This document shows positions 12,505-22,943 of a stretch of 64,000 nucleotides of DNA, piece by piece; position 1 is the stretch's first letter, and each line of letters begins with the position of its first letter. Location: contig NC_030808.1 in the NCBI RefSeq assembly GCF_001704415.2, positions 81,438,594-81,502,593 on the forward strand. Reading direction: 5' to 3'. A program made the position numbers and the translations under genes. This DNA comes from Capra hircus. Its lineage: Eukaryota; Chordata; Mammalia; Artiodactyla; Bovidae. The notes under the pieces were generated by a model. That model worked only from the letters and a program-made list of their open reading frames with translations, had not been told where the DNA came from and searched no databases.

Positions 12505-12699
12505 TTAATTTGACTGCCTTGGGTCTTAGTTGCAGCGGGTGGAATCTTCGTCGGGTCATGTGGGGGTCTCTAGTTATGGCACGTGGGCTTAGCTGCTCCT
12601 CAGCATGTGGGATCTTAGTTCTCTGACCAGGGATTGAACCCATGTCCCTTGCATCACAAGGCGGATTCTTAACCGCTGGATCGCCAGGAAAATCCCTGA
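12505..12699 (-). mobile_element. CHR-type SINE, antisense
   Basis: Reading antisense: 'tgggtcttagttgcagcggg', 'gcatgtgggatcttagttct', 'gaccagggattgaaccca', then the tRNA-like head 'ttaaccgctggatcgccagg'. It lacks part of the CHR body. Confidence 0.85.
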
Positions 12700-12769
12700 C
12701 CCACGTTCTTAGGGATGAATAATGAGAGAGCGGCAAATAATAACAACCACCACTAAGTTATCTTACACT

Positions 12770-12905
12770 TATATGTTGAGGTGAGTTTCCAAGTAATTCC
12801 ATCTATTTAAATCTCCTTTGAGCCCCATAATGGCCCTGTGAGGTGGGCAGAGCAGGTATTATTAACCCCTCTGAGGAGAAGTGAAGCTTACCGGAGTTTA
12901 GTAAC
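12770..12905 (-). mobile_element. MIR SINE fragment, antisense
   Basis: 'cctttgagccccataatggc', 'cctgtgaggtgggcagagca' and 'ggtattattaacccc' match the antisense 3' half of MIR. Confidence 0.65.
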
Positions 12906-13181
12906 ATTCCTTTTCCTCAAAAATGAGAAACTGATCAAATCCTTATTATACCATTTTCAACACTGCTTTTTGTCTGCCAGGACCTGTCGAGCTATTTGTG
13001 ATTTCAGTATATTTGCCTATACTCAGGAAATGGCAGAAGAAAATAGTATTGTTATAGAATTTCAGGAAATGTCTTTTGAAAAGGAAACCAACAATAGCAA
13101 TCCTGAATTATAATGATATTTAAAAAAGCTGAATCAGAAATATATGTTGAGTTAGAAATGCTTGCTATATCCGAGAAATAA

Positions 13182-13230
13182 TAAAGGAGCCTGCCCCCAC
13201 CCCACAAAAAACAAACAAACAAAAAAAAAA
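13182..13230. repeat. Low-complexity C/A-rich tract
   Basis: 'ccccacccc' is followed by an AAAC/A-rich run with no other recognisable element attached. Confidence 0.5.
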
Positions 13231-13409
13231 ACCTGTAACAAACCAGGTCCAATTTAAGTTGGAATCTAGCAACATGATTCTGGAAACACGTAGTGGTCAA
13301 GTTTAGTAAACTGGGAAGAAAGAGAAAGATCAGTATACGGAGATGAAAAAGAGAAAAAGCAAAGAATCTGAAACAGGTGACAAGCATTATCAAGAAATTA
13401 AGATCTTTC

Positions 13410-13774
13410 TAAGATGGTACTGAGGAACCCATTTGCTGGGCAGCAAAGGAGATGGAGACATAGGAAACAGACACAGTAGGGGAAGGAGAGGGAGGGATGA
13501 ATTGCGAGACTAGCATTGAAACACACACATTACTATACATAAAATTAGACAGCCAGTGCAAATTTGCTGTATGATGCAGGGAGCTCAAATCAGGTGCTCT
13601 GTGACAACCTAGATGGGGGAGATGGGGTGGAAGGTGGGAGGGAGGTTCAAGAGGGAGGGGACATACGCCTACCTATGACTGATTTATGTCGATGTATGGC
13701 AAAAACCAACACAATGCTGTACAGCAATGATCCTCCAATTAAAAAATAAATACATCTAAATTTAAAATGATACA
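13410..13774 (+). mobile_element. Ruminant L1 3' UTR (L1_BT-like)
   Basis: Diagnostic blocks run in order: 'ggagagggagggatgaattg', 'gcattgaaaca', 'gtatgatgcagggagctcaa', 'ggtgctctgtgacaaccta', then 'gatgtatggcaaaaacca' and 'cctccaattaaaaaataaat'. It is a 5'-truncated insertion. 'aagatctttctaa' at 13400-13412 and 'aagatctttgtaa' at 13775-13787 look like its target-site duplication. A relative is nested at 57195-57410. Confidence 0.85.
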
Positions 13775-13924
13775 AAGATCTTTGTAAAGAAATTATACTG
13801 AAAAAACTAAATTTAATTTGATCAAGAATTAGCCCCTTGTTCAAATAAAGGCAGATTTGAGTATAGACTAAGCCTGCAAAAGCTTTAGAAGGAAAAAATG
13901 CCAGAACCTGTCAAGGGTACCTAT

Positions 13925-14110
13925 TATACTTTTTATTCACTTTATATCATTTAATCTTCAGGCCTTCTTAGAAGTCAATATTATCATCATTTTACAGATG
14001 AGAAAAATGAGGGTCAGAAAGGTTTAGTAACTTGCCCAAGGATACATAGTTAGTAGATGGCCTGTTAGGTCCATCTGATTTCAAATTCAGTCTTTCCAGA
14101 AAGTTACTTC
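13925..14110 (-). mobile_element. MIR SINE, antisense
   Basis: 'atttaatcttcaggccttct', 'attttacagatgagaaaaat', 'taacttgcccaaggatacat' and 'gatttcaaattcagtc' match the MIR antisense order. Confidence 0.85.
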
Positions 14111-14254
14111 TCCTCAGAAAAAGTATATCTAAAATTTAGTTATGCTTTATTTCTGGAAACATGAGAAATTAAAAAATAAAAAAATACCTTTTCATCTTTC
14201 CTAATAATTGGTAGGCTGAAAATTCCATGAGAAGTTATAATTTAAATCACTCAC

Positions 14255-14375
14255 CCTAGTGGCATGAATTTTAGAGTCAGAAGAACTGGGCTTGAATCCT
14301 AAAATCCTTACCTAAGCAGTTACATGAACTGGGGTAAACCCTTGAGCTCTGTAGGCCACAATCCAATTTATTAAT
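14255..14375 (+). mobile_element. MIR SINE, 5' and core part, sense
   Basis: 'agagtcagaagaactgggct' and 'tgaatcctaaaatcct', followed by 'aactggggtaaacccttgag', match the MIR head and core. Confidence 0.65.
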
Positions 14376-14377
14376 CT

Positions 14378-14700
14378 TTCATTCTATATATTCATGAAAA
14401 ATATTTGCTGGCTGTTATGCTAGGTGGACTTCCTTGGTGGCTCAGACAGTAAAGAATCCTACAATGTGGGAGACCTGGATTCGAAGATTCCCTGGAGGAG
14501 GGCATGGCAACCCACTCCAGTATTCTTGCCTGGAGAATCCCCCATGGACAGAGGAACCTGGTGGGCTACAGTCCATGGGGTTGCAAAGAGTCAGGCATCA
14601 CTGGGTGACTAAGCACAGGCTAGGCAGCCCAGAGATAGGAAGATACACGAGACATGGTTCTCTGTCTTCAGAGTTTATTTTCACTAAATCAAAATCACCA
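14378..14700 (-). mobile_element. L2 fragment, antisense, split by Bov-tA
   Basis: 'gaaaaatatttgctggctgt' on the left and 'cagcccagagataggaagat' on the right join to give the antisense L2 3' end once the Bov-tA is removed. Confidence 0.6.
14426..14628 (+). mobile_element. Bov-tA SINE, sense
   Basis: The tRNA-like head 'cttccttggtggctcagaca' is followed by 'gagacctggattcgaagatt' and the Bov-A body 'gcaacccactccagtattct' through 'ctacagtccatggggttgca'. A short duplication 'gctaggt' (14419-14425) / 'gctaggc' (14629-14635) flanks it. The two open frames here are read-throughs of the SINE, not genes. Confidence 0.9.
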
Positions 14701-15569
14701 CTAACATTTTTAATCTTCATCGTTCTTTCAGGTTTCTACTCAAAGTAAGCAGGTTCACAGGGACAAGTGCCCAGAGGGATGTGGGATAAATGAAGGGTTC
14801 CATCACTGACACTGGTAGATCACAGGATACCTTGGAATAATTCTTCAAACTTTGTAGTCAGCCAGCCCCGCCTCTCATCACATTCCTGTTCTCCTCTGTT
14901 ACTGCCCAAGAGAAAACTCTCTGGCTTAGTCTCAATCCTGTATTTTTCTTTGCATCCTCTTCCCTGACCCCATCTCCCACCATCCTCTCTTTCCGAAACT
15001 TTTGCACTGCAGCTTCCTGTTCCATCTTCAGCATTCAATGAATGATTATAGTTGACTCATCCCTCTGTTTTCCTCCCTGCTCATCCTCAGTATGTTCAAC
15101 TAATCACCAAAATCCTGGGAATATTTTCTTGTCAGGAGAAGTTGTCAAAGACATGGAAATGGGCAAAAAGACACGGGGGTATCCTTGCCTAGGGCACCAT
15201 CCCCAGTTTATGTGAGATTTTCCTTGTTTTTTAGATATTTGCAACACTAAAAACTGTAGCGCACATGCCTAGTAATGTAGCTGACTGTTCTCCGTAGAAA
15301 TGCAAGTGAATTGTATCTGGTGGAATGCAATTGATTATTAATGTCCTGTGCATATTGACTAGTTTTGCCCCTAACTGCACAGCCATTTCAGCACTTCACC
15401 ACTCCTAATTGCCTACAGTAAGTGTGGTCTTTGAATTTTCTTCATAATGTCCTACTAGTTCCCTCATTAACTAATGAGTTAAATAATATCTTTGACATAT
15501 ATTCATTTCATAATGTATGAAATTAAATTAAATCCTTTTAAAAAGGACTTATATTCTGAATATCTCTGA
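14701..15569. other. Unique DNA, no gene seen
   Basis: There is a pyrimidine-rich stretch at 14860-15010 but no recognisable exon or repeat. Confidence 0.4.
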
Positions 15570-16515
15570 TTTTGTGCACCTTTCTCCATTGCAATAACTC
15601 TTTCCAGTACAGGTCATTATCATTTTTGCCTAGATTATTATAACAATCTTCTATAATTTACCCTTGCCTCTAGTCTCTCCATCCTATTCCATTCTCTCCA
15701 TAGTCACAGTGCTTTTTCTAGCAAGTAATTATGAACTTATTACTCAACTTTGTAAAGTCTCTGGCTCCTAGGATAAACTTCAACCCTCCTGAAATGATTT
15801 GCTTTTTTACCCTCGTGTTTGGTCAAGCCTTACAACTGACCAGCCAGACTCAATTCAGTTCTCAGAATTCACTGCCTTCTCTCTCTCCTCTGGAATCTAG
15901 CACTTGAGTCTGCTTTGCATGCAACACATTCTGTACACCTGCCTCTACTCTGCTGCTGCTGCTAAGATGCTTTATCGTGTCTGACTCTGTGCGACCCCAT
16001 AGATGGCAGCCCACCAGGCTCCTCTGTCCCTGGGATTCTCCAGGCAAGAATACTGGAAGGGATTGCCATTTCCTTCTCCAATGCATGAAAGTGAAAGGTG
16101 AAAGTGAAGTCGCTCAGTCAGGTCCTACGCTTAGCGACCGCATGGACTGTAGTCTACCAGGCTTCTCTGTCCATGGGATTCTCCAGGCAAGAATACTGGA
16201 GTGGGGTGCCATTGCCTTCTCCATGCCTCCACTCAACTCTTGCTTGTTTTTTAGGGTTCATGTTATCACTTCCTCCCTGGATCCCTCAAGTCTGTGTCGA
16301 TTCTCTACTTATGTCCTCCACAAACAGCTGGTATCCCTTCACCTCTTTACCCTCCCCCTAATAGCACATGCCACTGTATTATAATTGCTTTTTATCTATC
16401 TCCTCTACTAGTCTGTAAATTCTGAGGGGGCAGGTGCCATGACTTGGTTGTTCACCACTATATTCCCAGGGCATGGCACAGCAACCAGCATACAGTACTC
16501 ATTCAAGAACATATT
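15570..16515 (+). mobile_element. L2 LINE, sense, split by Bov-A2
   Basis: Left of the SINE: 'tattataacaatcttctata' and 'aagtctctggctcctaggat'. Right of it: 'tagtctgtaaattctgaggg', 'ccatgacttggttgttcacc' and 'cagggcatggcacagcaacc', the classic sense L2 3' end. Confidence 0.8.
15951..16223 (-). mobile_element. Bov-A2 SINE (dimer), antisense
   Basis: Two Bov-A units lie in tandem: 'gctaagatgctttatcgtgt' to 'ttgccatttccttctccaat', then 'aagtcgctcagtcaggtcct' to 'ccattgccttctcc', preceded by a short CTG run. A perfectly placed duplication flanks the pair: 'tgcctctactc' (15940-15950) and 'tgcctccactc' (16224-16234). It therefore inserted as one dimer, into L2. Confidence 0.95.
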
Positions 16516-17094
16516 CTGAAAGCTGAGTTCTCTATATGCTCCCAGGATAATAACAAACTTTTCTATAAAAGCCTTCTCAAGGACCATGACTCCCTGCCAG
16601 CCCTGAACCTCCAATGAAAAAACAATTTGTTATGCTTAAACAGAATGTACTTCAGCTTATTAATATTTAGGCTTTTATTTTATAAAGTCTGAGTAAAATG
16701 TTTAACCCATCAGCTTTTAAAATTGTGAACAGTTCCATAAAATGGCCGTTCCTAGAGGAGCTGAAAGAGGGTTTTACATCCTCTGTGACAGAAAAAAGGG
16801 AATGGGGATAGAAAAAAGCACGAGAAAGAGAAAAGACTAGAATCATGAGAAATGGCTACAGTATACTGGAGGGGTCCTAGCTATTGTCCAGCCGTTCTCC
16901 TTTTTTTTTTTTAAATCTCCTACTGAATTCTACAGAATAGATGTTGAAAACAGTAACTTTGTAATAAAGCATCGAAGCAGTATAATATAACTTTATGGAC
17001 TTAAGTCCTATAGTATTTTATATTCTGTTCTTTCTTTAGCTGATATTTCTTTAGGTCCTGCATTTCATTTATTCTTAAAATCCTAAGTTTATTA
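16516..17094. other. Unique DNA, no gene seen
   Basis: It includes a T-run near 16900. No exon or repeat recognised. Confidence 0.4.
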
Positions 17095-17580
17095 TTCCAC
17101 CTTAAAAAGAAAGAAATTTGAACATATGCTACAATATGGATAAACTTTGCAGACATTATGTTAAGTGAAAGAAGCCAGTCACAAGAAGACAAATATCGTA
17201 TGATTTCATTTATATGAGGTAACTAGAGAAGGAAATGGCAACCCACTCCAGCGTGTTTGCCTGGAGAATCCAGGGATGGGGGAGCCTGGTGGGCTGCCGT
17301 CTATGGGGTCACACAGACTCGGACATGACTGAAGCGACTTAGCAGCAGCGGAGTAGTCAAACTCACAGAAGACTGACAGTAGAATGGTGGTTGCCAGGGA
17401 CTGGGGAGAAAGGAGTGTGGCGTGTTATTCTTTAATGGGTACAGCAGTTCAGTTTGGGAACATGAAAAATTTCTGGAGACAGATGGTAATGATGGTGGCA
17501 TAACAATATGAATATACTTAATGTCACTGAATTGCACATTTTAAAATGGTTAAAACTGTAAATTTATCTCAACAAAAAAT
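17095..17580 (+). mobile_element. L1 (L1MA/MB-like) 3' end, sense
   Basis: 'acatatgctacaatatggat', 'gtgaaagaagccagtcacaa', then after the SINE 'gtagaatggtggttgccagg' and 'ttgcacattttaaaatggtt' with an A-rich tail. This is the C-terminal ORF2 boundary and 3' UTR of an older mammalian L1. Confidence 0.85.
17226..17350 (+). mobile_element. Bov-A monomer inside L1
   Basis: 'gagaaggaaatggcaaccca' through 'tcggacatgactgaagcgac' and an AGC-rich end. It is a single Bov-A unit without a tRNA head, placed between two parts of the L1. Confidence 0.9.
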
Positions 17581-17884
17581 AAAGAATGGTGGAAAAGATC
17601 CTGTCTTTAGTAACTGGCAGCCTCTCAGAACCCTGAATAGACTAGGGTGGGCAGGAGAGCACTGGTGACGCAGTTGTGAGAGAGGAAAAAGGGCTAAGTG
17701 TAAAGTGATTTAGAAGAAACTTATTAGTTAAAGCTGAAGGCTAAAAACCCTCTCAAAAATAAAATCCTACTCTGTATTTATTACTAATGAAGCATTCTCT
17801 TAAGATTGACTATAAGAACCCCCAGTCTTCTATATCCTTTAGGAAAAATGTTGTCTTCTCTACGAAATCTTACTCAATTCCCAA

Positions 17885-18075
17885 TTAGGGAAGCAGCATG
17901 GTGGCATAGAAAAGACTTTGGACACTGAAGCCAGACTATCTACAACTGAATACTGGCTCCACTTTGAGGAATTTAACATCTTTGTGCTTCAGTTTCATCT
18001 GGAAATTAAGGGCTGTAATAAGAGCTGTTGTGAGGTTTAACAATGGAAAGCACAGTGTCTGGAACAAGGGGAGCA
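17885..18075 (+). mobile_element. MIR SINE, sense
   Basis: 'aaagactttggacactgaag', 'atactggctccactttgagg', 'tgcttcagtttcatctggaa', 'agctgttgtgaggtttaaca' and 'aagcacagtgtctggaacaa' follow the MIR order. Confidence 0.8.
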
Positions 18076-18130
18076 CCATAGTGATGTCCGCTATGGTCAC
18101 ACTCACACCCTGTGTGCACTGGTGCTCACA

Positions 18131-18613
18131 GTGTGCTCTGGGGCCTTTGAGGATCCCCGAGACCTTAGAGGGTCTATGAAGTCAGAACTATTTTCGTAAT
18201 AAAGAGACATTATACTTTCCTTTTTCGCTTACACACTCTCACAAGTCCACTAATCCTTACAGTGGAATCTCCCAGTGGCTACCATACGCCACTTGATACT
18301 ATGACAGACCAAAAGCAGGAGCCAGTTGAGAATCCAACTACCATTTACTAAGTCAGACATCAAAAGACTTACAGAAGTCTCTTCTCGTAATGCCATTTTC
18401 CTCACAAAAAATGTTGGAGGTATGGAAACTAGTTACTTTTCACAAAAAGTTTCATGGATGTGTACTTGTTTTTAAAAATAAATTAGTATTAAATTTTTTC
18501 CTGTTTTAATTTATATTATGGTAAAATTAGAAGATACTACTCATATAAACAAAATCTCTTTGGACATCTCAATAATTCTTTTGGTCCTGAGACCAAAAGT
18601 TTGAGAACCACTG
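18131..18613 (+). mobile_element. hAT DNA transposon remnant, internally deleted
   Basis: The left end, 'ctctggggcctttgaggatc' with 'gtcagaactattttcgtaat', and the right end, 'cctgagaccaaaagtttgag' then 'aaccactg', match the terminal parts of a transposase-bearing hAT family (Zaphod/Tip100 or Charlie type by memory). Between them, 'gagaatccaactaccattta' and 'ctaagtcagacatcaaaaga' resemble the 3' part of the transposase gene, so most of the coding region is lost. The family name is uncertain, the hAT class less so. Confidence 0.6.
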
Positions 18614-18728
18614 CTCTATTACAGGGTACATGTCAGTTTCTTTAAATGGACTGTGAATGGATAGGAATATAATTTTTCATTTTTTTCTTTTTCTTTTAAA
18701 AAAACTTTCCCCAGGTATTGACACTCAG

Positions 18729-18748
18729 TCTTTTTTTTTTTTTTTTTC
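18729..18748. repeat. Poly-T run
   Basis: Homopolymer T stretch in AT-rich DNA; no element identified on either side. Confidence 0.8.
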
Positions 18749-18799
18749 CTAATATGGCAGACCATCAGTGAAGGGAATAAAACTAACATATAGCAAATG

Positions 18800-18990
18800 C
18801 CATTATTCAGGGCTTAGTGTACCTTATGTGCTATGCTCAGCTTTTCATTTAACACTCATTAAGTTCTAGAATTACCCTTACTGCTACATGGGGGAAACTT
18901 AGAGACATTAAATAACTTATAGGCATAGGTAGCTAATAAATGGAACTTCCAGGACTCAACTCTGACTTTAGAAGCCAAGCTTTTCACTTA
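18800..18990 (-). mobile_element. MIR SINE, antisense, diverged
   Basis: 'tttcatttaacactcattaa', 'ctacatgggggaaacttaga', 'taggtagctaataaatggaa' and 'ggactcaactctgacttta' follow the MIR antisense order. Confidence 0.65.
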
Positions 18991-19982
18991 TGTCAAAAGG
19001 GTGGAAAAATGCAGAGAAATTAGAAAAGCTGTGGTTAGGCAAGACAAATTATTTACAAAGCATGGTTCCAGTAGTATCTATCAAATAGCTAGTTAACCTT
19101 TGCAAGGGGTTTGTAATTCTGGATTTCTCTTGGATATTCACATTGTGATTTAGAGCAGTTTTATTTGGCTTAATAAAGATAGCATACTCTCTTATACCAA
19201 ACTTAATAAAATCTTTCCTAAGAAGGTCAACCCCACAGCCAGAATGTATTTGACTCTGGCTCTCAAGGAGGTGAATAGGTGGTGCCTCTCAATATCAATA
19301 CCTTATGTCTCTGAAAAAACTAGTAAGACACAGATTTTAAAGTGTTTAACATTATAAACCTAACATAACAATATTACAGAAAATTGAGAAATAAACAGAA
19401 ATCACTCTTTCACCCTAACTCAAAAAATTTTGGTGTACTTCCTTCAACTTTTCACTTGCAAAATTTTAAACATAACTCGAACTGTGCTGTACCTGAGACT
19501 TTGTCTCCTGTTTTTCTCTTACTACTACATTAGATATAATTTTCACATTGATTGAACAGATTTCATCACCACCATTTAAAAAAGGCAGCATAAATTCTAT
19601 CAATTGATTACTAAGTAGTTGTTCTTCTTATTTGAGATAGTTATGTTTTTATAAAGTCATCACAAACAATGAATTAGTGAATACTGAACCAATACTTCTA
19701 GGAGAAATGCAGGGTTAGGATTCTGTGTGCCCTTGGACACAACATTTTCCTCAGTTGATTGATACACAAACTTGTTTTATGTGTATCTCTGTTTAAAGAC
19801 ACTCTACTTAATATACACTGTTGATTCATTAACACTGAAGTCACAGCCAACAGCGCAATAATTCTTGCCTAAACATAGCTGACTTTTTCAGCACATCATA
19901 GCCTTCATAGGAACTCCAGGCAGCACTTCAACACTATGCTTTGGGGCTCTTTTAAATAGTGAAATCACCAACAAAAAGTGTG
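18991..19982. other. Unique AT-rich DNA, no gene seen
   Basis: No repeat recognised over about 1 kb and no exon signal. Confidence 0.4.
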
Positions 19983-20193
19983 TGGGGGTGCTCAGTTGTG
20001 TCCAACTCTTTGCAACCCCATGGACTGTAGCCCGCCAGGCCCCTCTGTCCAGCGTATTCTTCAGGCAAGAATACTGGAGTGGTTGCCATGCCCTCCTCCA
20101 GGGGATCTTCCTGACCCAGGGATCGAACCCGTGTCACCTGTGTCCCCTGCACTGCAGGTGGATTGTTTACCTACTGAGCCATCTGGGAAGTCC
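19983..20193 (-). mobile_element. Bov-tA SINE, antisense
   Basis: 'gctcagttgtgtccaactct', the Bov-A body to 'ggttgccatgccctcctcca', then the tRNA-derived head 'gggatcgaacccgtgtcacc' ending 'gagccatctgggaagtcc'. The open frames on both strands here derive from the SINE. Confidence 0.93.
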
Positions 20194-20265
20194 AGTTCTT
20201 GGAGTAGCCCCCTACCAATTCTTCAACACAAAGTATTGTCCCAGGGCCAGCAGCATTAGCATTGG

Positions 20266-20452
20266 TGGTGGTTGAGTCGCTAAGTTGTGTCCGACTCTTG
20301 CGACCCCCATATACTATAGCCTGCCAGGCTCCTCTGTCTGTGGCACTTCCCAGGCAAGATTGCTGGAGTGGATTGCCATTTCCTTCTCCAGGGGATCTTC
20401 CAAACTCAGGAATCAAACCCAGGTCTCCTGCATTGCAGGCGGATGGGAGCTA
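20266..20452 (-). mobile_element. Bov-tA SINE, antisense, head truncated
   Basis: It runs from 'ggttgagtcgctaagttgtg' to 'ctcctgcattgcaggcggat' and lacks the last part of the tRNA-like head. The flanks 'attagcattgg' (20255-20265) and 'attagccatgc' (20453-20463) look like a decayed target-site duplication. It lies 70 bp from a Bov-tA in the same orientation. Confidence 0.9.
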
Positions 20453-20567
20453 ATTAGCCATGCTGAAAAAAGATCACCCAACTAAGTGAATCAGAATCTG
20501 ATTTTTAACAAAGTCCTCAAGTGATTCCTATCCATATTAAAATTCTGAGACGTTATCCTATAAATCA

Positions 20568-20754
20568 AGGATTCTCAAACTTTATTATGCAGTGGCATCA
20601 CCTAGCCAGCTTGTTAAAACAGAGATGCCTGACCCCACCCCCTGCATTTCAGATTCAGAACACCTGGGGAGTGGCCTGAAACTGTGCATTTCTGACATGT
20701 TCCCAGGTGATGCTGACGCTCCTGGTTCTAGGACCATACTCTGAGAACCACTGC
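20568..20754. mobile_element. MER5A-like hAT-Charlie element
   Basis: The ends 'aaggattctcaaactt' and 'ctctgagaaccactg' are near-inverted. Internal blocks 'tggcatcacctagccagctt', 'gaccccaccccctgcatttc' and 'cccaggtgatgctgacgct' match this short non-autonomous family. Confidence 0.85.
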
Positions 20755-22796
20755 ATTAGCTAGCTCATATGCAGATCTTTTGCAAGATTAATGTTTTTAA
20801 ATTGCTAATGCATCTTAATTTTGTAGAAGAGAGGGAAAATATAATCAATGTATAGCTCATAAATACTTCTCACTGTATAGAACCAGGTTTTGTGGAGGCA
20901 GGTAAGCCAGCTGGGATGGTTAGACCTAGTCATGGTTGGTGGCCAGAGGCTGATGTGGATGGATCAACTGAGAAACAGAAACAGAGGTTTTTTACCTTAT
21001 TATTTAGGTACCTCCCTAGAAAAGAAACTACAATTTAAGTACCGCGGAAAAAAATTCTTATTGAATAGTTTTTTCTAAACTATATTTTATTAATTACATC
21101 TCAAATAAGAGAATTTGCTTGGTAAAAAGTATCAAAGGAAAATAATTTTTTTAACTTCCAGTTTCCTGTGGTGAAAAATAAATATGTATAGCAATGAAAG
21201 GATAGATCCCAAAACAAGCCCCAAAGCTTTAGTGTTTTAGTCTTAGGCAACTCTTTGGTTATAATGACTCAGGAATAAACTGGAGATTTCTTTTAGAAGA
21301 ATACTTGAGACTACAGTTTCCTCACCCTGAATCTTCAAGTTCAGCCCACTCAATTCAAACACGAAACTATTTTCCAGTATACAAACATTTTGGGGTACAA
21401 GCCATATACATTTCAGTTAAATCACAATACAATTACTGTTTCATATTGCTCCTGAGCTTGGCGAGGCTATAAGACAGTACAGCCTCCTGGACAGGTACTT
21501 CCTAGGACCGCCTTCCTTCTCCTTAACCTGGCGGCCTTTGCCCTGCCTTAATAGTGAGGTTCTCTTGGTCATTCCTTTTTACTTTCCAGCCTTGGTCCAG
21601 GGTATTAGAACATGAGTGGCTAGCTGCTCTTTGTTTTTAAAGCCATTCCAAGGCCTTTTAAATAGTTAGAAGGAAAAAGAACCTGTGGCAAAAATAGCTG
21701 ACACTAACAAAAGCCAATATCAAAGATGTAAGATTCAGTTTAAAGAAATCCTTATCAGTGAAGATAAACTTTTGATCAAAGCGGAGCAGGTGATGGGGAG
21801 TGGGTGCTGTTTCAATGTATTATGGCAGAGGCCCTGATTGGAGAAAAGATTATATAAAGGATTAAGAAAATATAAAGGATTATGTGATTGATTTTCTTTC
21901 TCCAAGAAATCTAATCTGGTCTCCAGGTCTCTGGTCTCCAGGAGAACACATAAGGATTAGATTAGGGCCTAGCTTTGATCATTAACACAAGCAGTATAAA
22001 GCAAATGTTCAGTTATTTTTGATTTGACAAACAGATGGAAGGGGTTCTGTTCAAAAATGGCCAGAAATAGGAGGGGGAGGATGAGGAGGGAGGAGGGAGA
22101 ATCAGGCAAAGTAGTAAAATTTCTTTTCAGCCTGCCTCTTGAGCCCTAGCAGCTGCAATATCAGGTGGATATTTCCCAGGAGCTTTTATGCTCAACGAAA
22201 ATTTAAAATGAGTCCGCAATTTAGGTCTAGTATTTCCTGGAAAAATCCAAAGGTATGTTGCATCTGCTTCTTCGCATGCATCTGTATTTGAATTTGTTAG
22301 GTTGAGAGTAAATAGTTGGTAACTAATTAGTAAAAAGCTTATCCTCACTTAAACCAAAAGATGATTTTCTCTGGAAAAAGCAATCATGGTTTTGTGTTTT
22401 GGTGGGCTTGATCTCACTAATCTCAATTATCCACAGCTATCTAAGCCTGCAGATAGCCTAATGTGTCCCATTAAACGCAGGAGGGACAGCTACTAGGAAC
22501 TCAGGCACAGTGCCTCGGGGTAAGAAGAAGCCTCGGAGGGCTTATTTGGCAAATTGAGTCCTCTTTAGTGATAACAACTGTGACAGCCCTCTTTAGGACT
22601 CCAAGAGTTTGTTCAGTCTGGTTCTCAGGCCCATTTCTTTTGGTTTATGGTGGAAACTGCTGGCTTGGCTGCCACGCGCCTAGGCGGGTGAGCCACAGCT
22701 CAGCCACTCTCCCTGGGCTCTCCATCACCTTCTCCAACCTCTGTCTTCGGCTCTTTCCTAAGCCACTCACTGGGTCCTCACTGCGGCCCTCAGGCT
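20755..22796. other. Mostly unique DNA, no gene seen
   Basis: About 2 kb without a recognised transposon. Minor local features: 'ctggtctccagg' appears twice near 21915-21942, and an inverted 9-mer 'aatctaatc' / 'gattagatt' lies between about 21908 and 21964. An open frame at 22568-22801 (77 codons) has no supporting signal. Confidence 0.4.
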
Positions 22797-22925
22797 CTTA
22801 GGTGTTCACTGTGGCGTGAGATCCAGCTGTGGCATGTGGGGTCGGGTTCCCTGACCAGGAGTCAAACCCGGGATGCCTGCACTGCGACCTGGAGTCTTGG
22901 CCACCGGACCACCAGGGAAGTCCCA
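22797..22925 (-). mobile_element. CHR/tRNA-type SINE, antisense, short
   Basis: 'ggcgtgagatccagctgtgg', 'catgtggggtcgggttccct', 'gaccaggagtcaaacccggg' and 'accggaccaccagggaagtc' read as the antisense head of a tRNA-derived SINE. Confidence 0.75.
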
Positions 22926-22943
22926 GCAATTCACTTAAAATTC

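Noticed and set aside
14426..14748. Protein-like frames in several SINEs (recurrent proline- and serine-rich peptides)
   Set aside because: Similar peptides recur at each Bov-tA/Bov-A2 copy in both orientations, so they are translated SINE, not genes.
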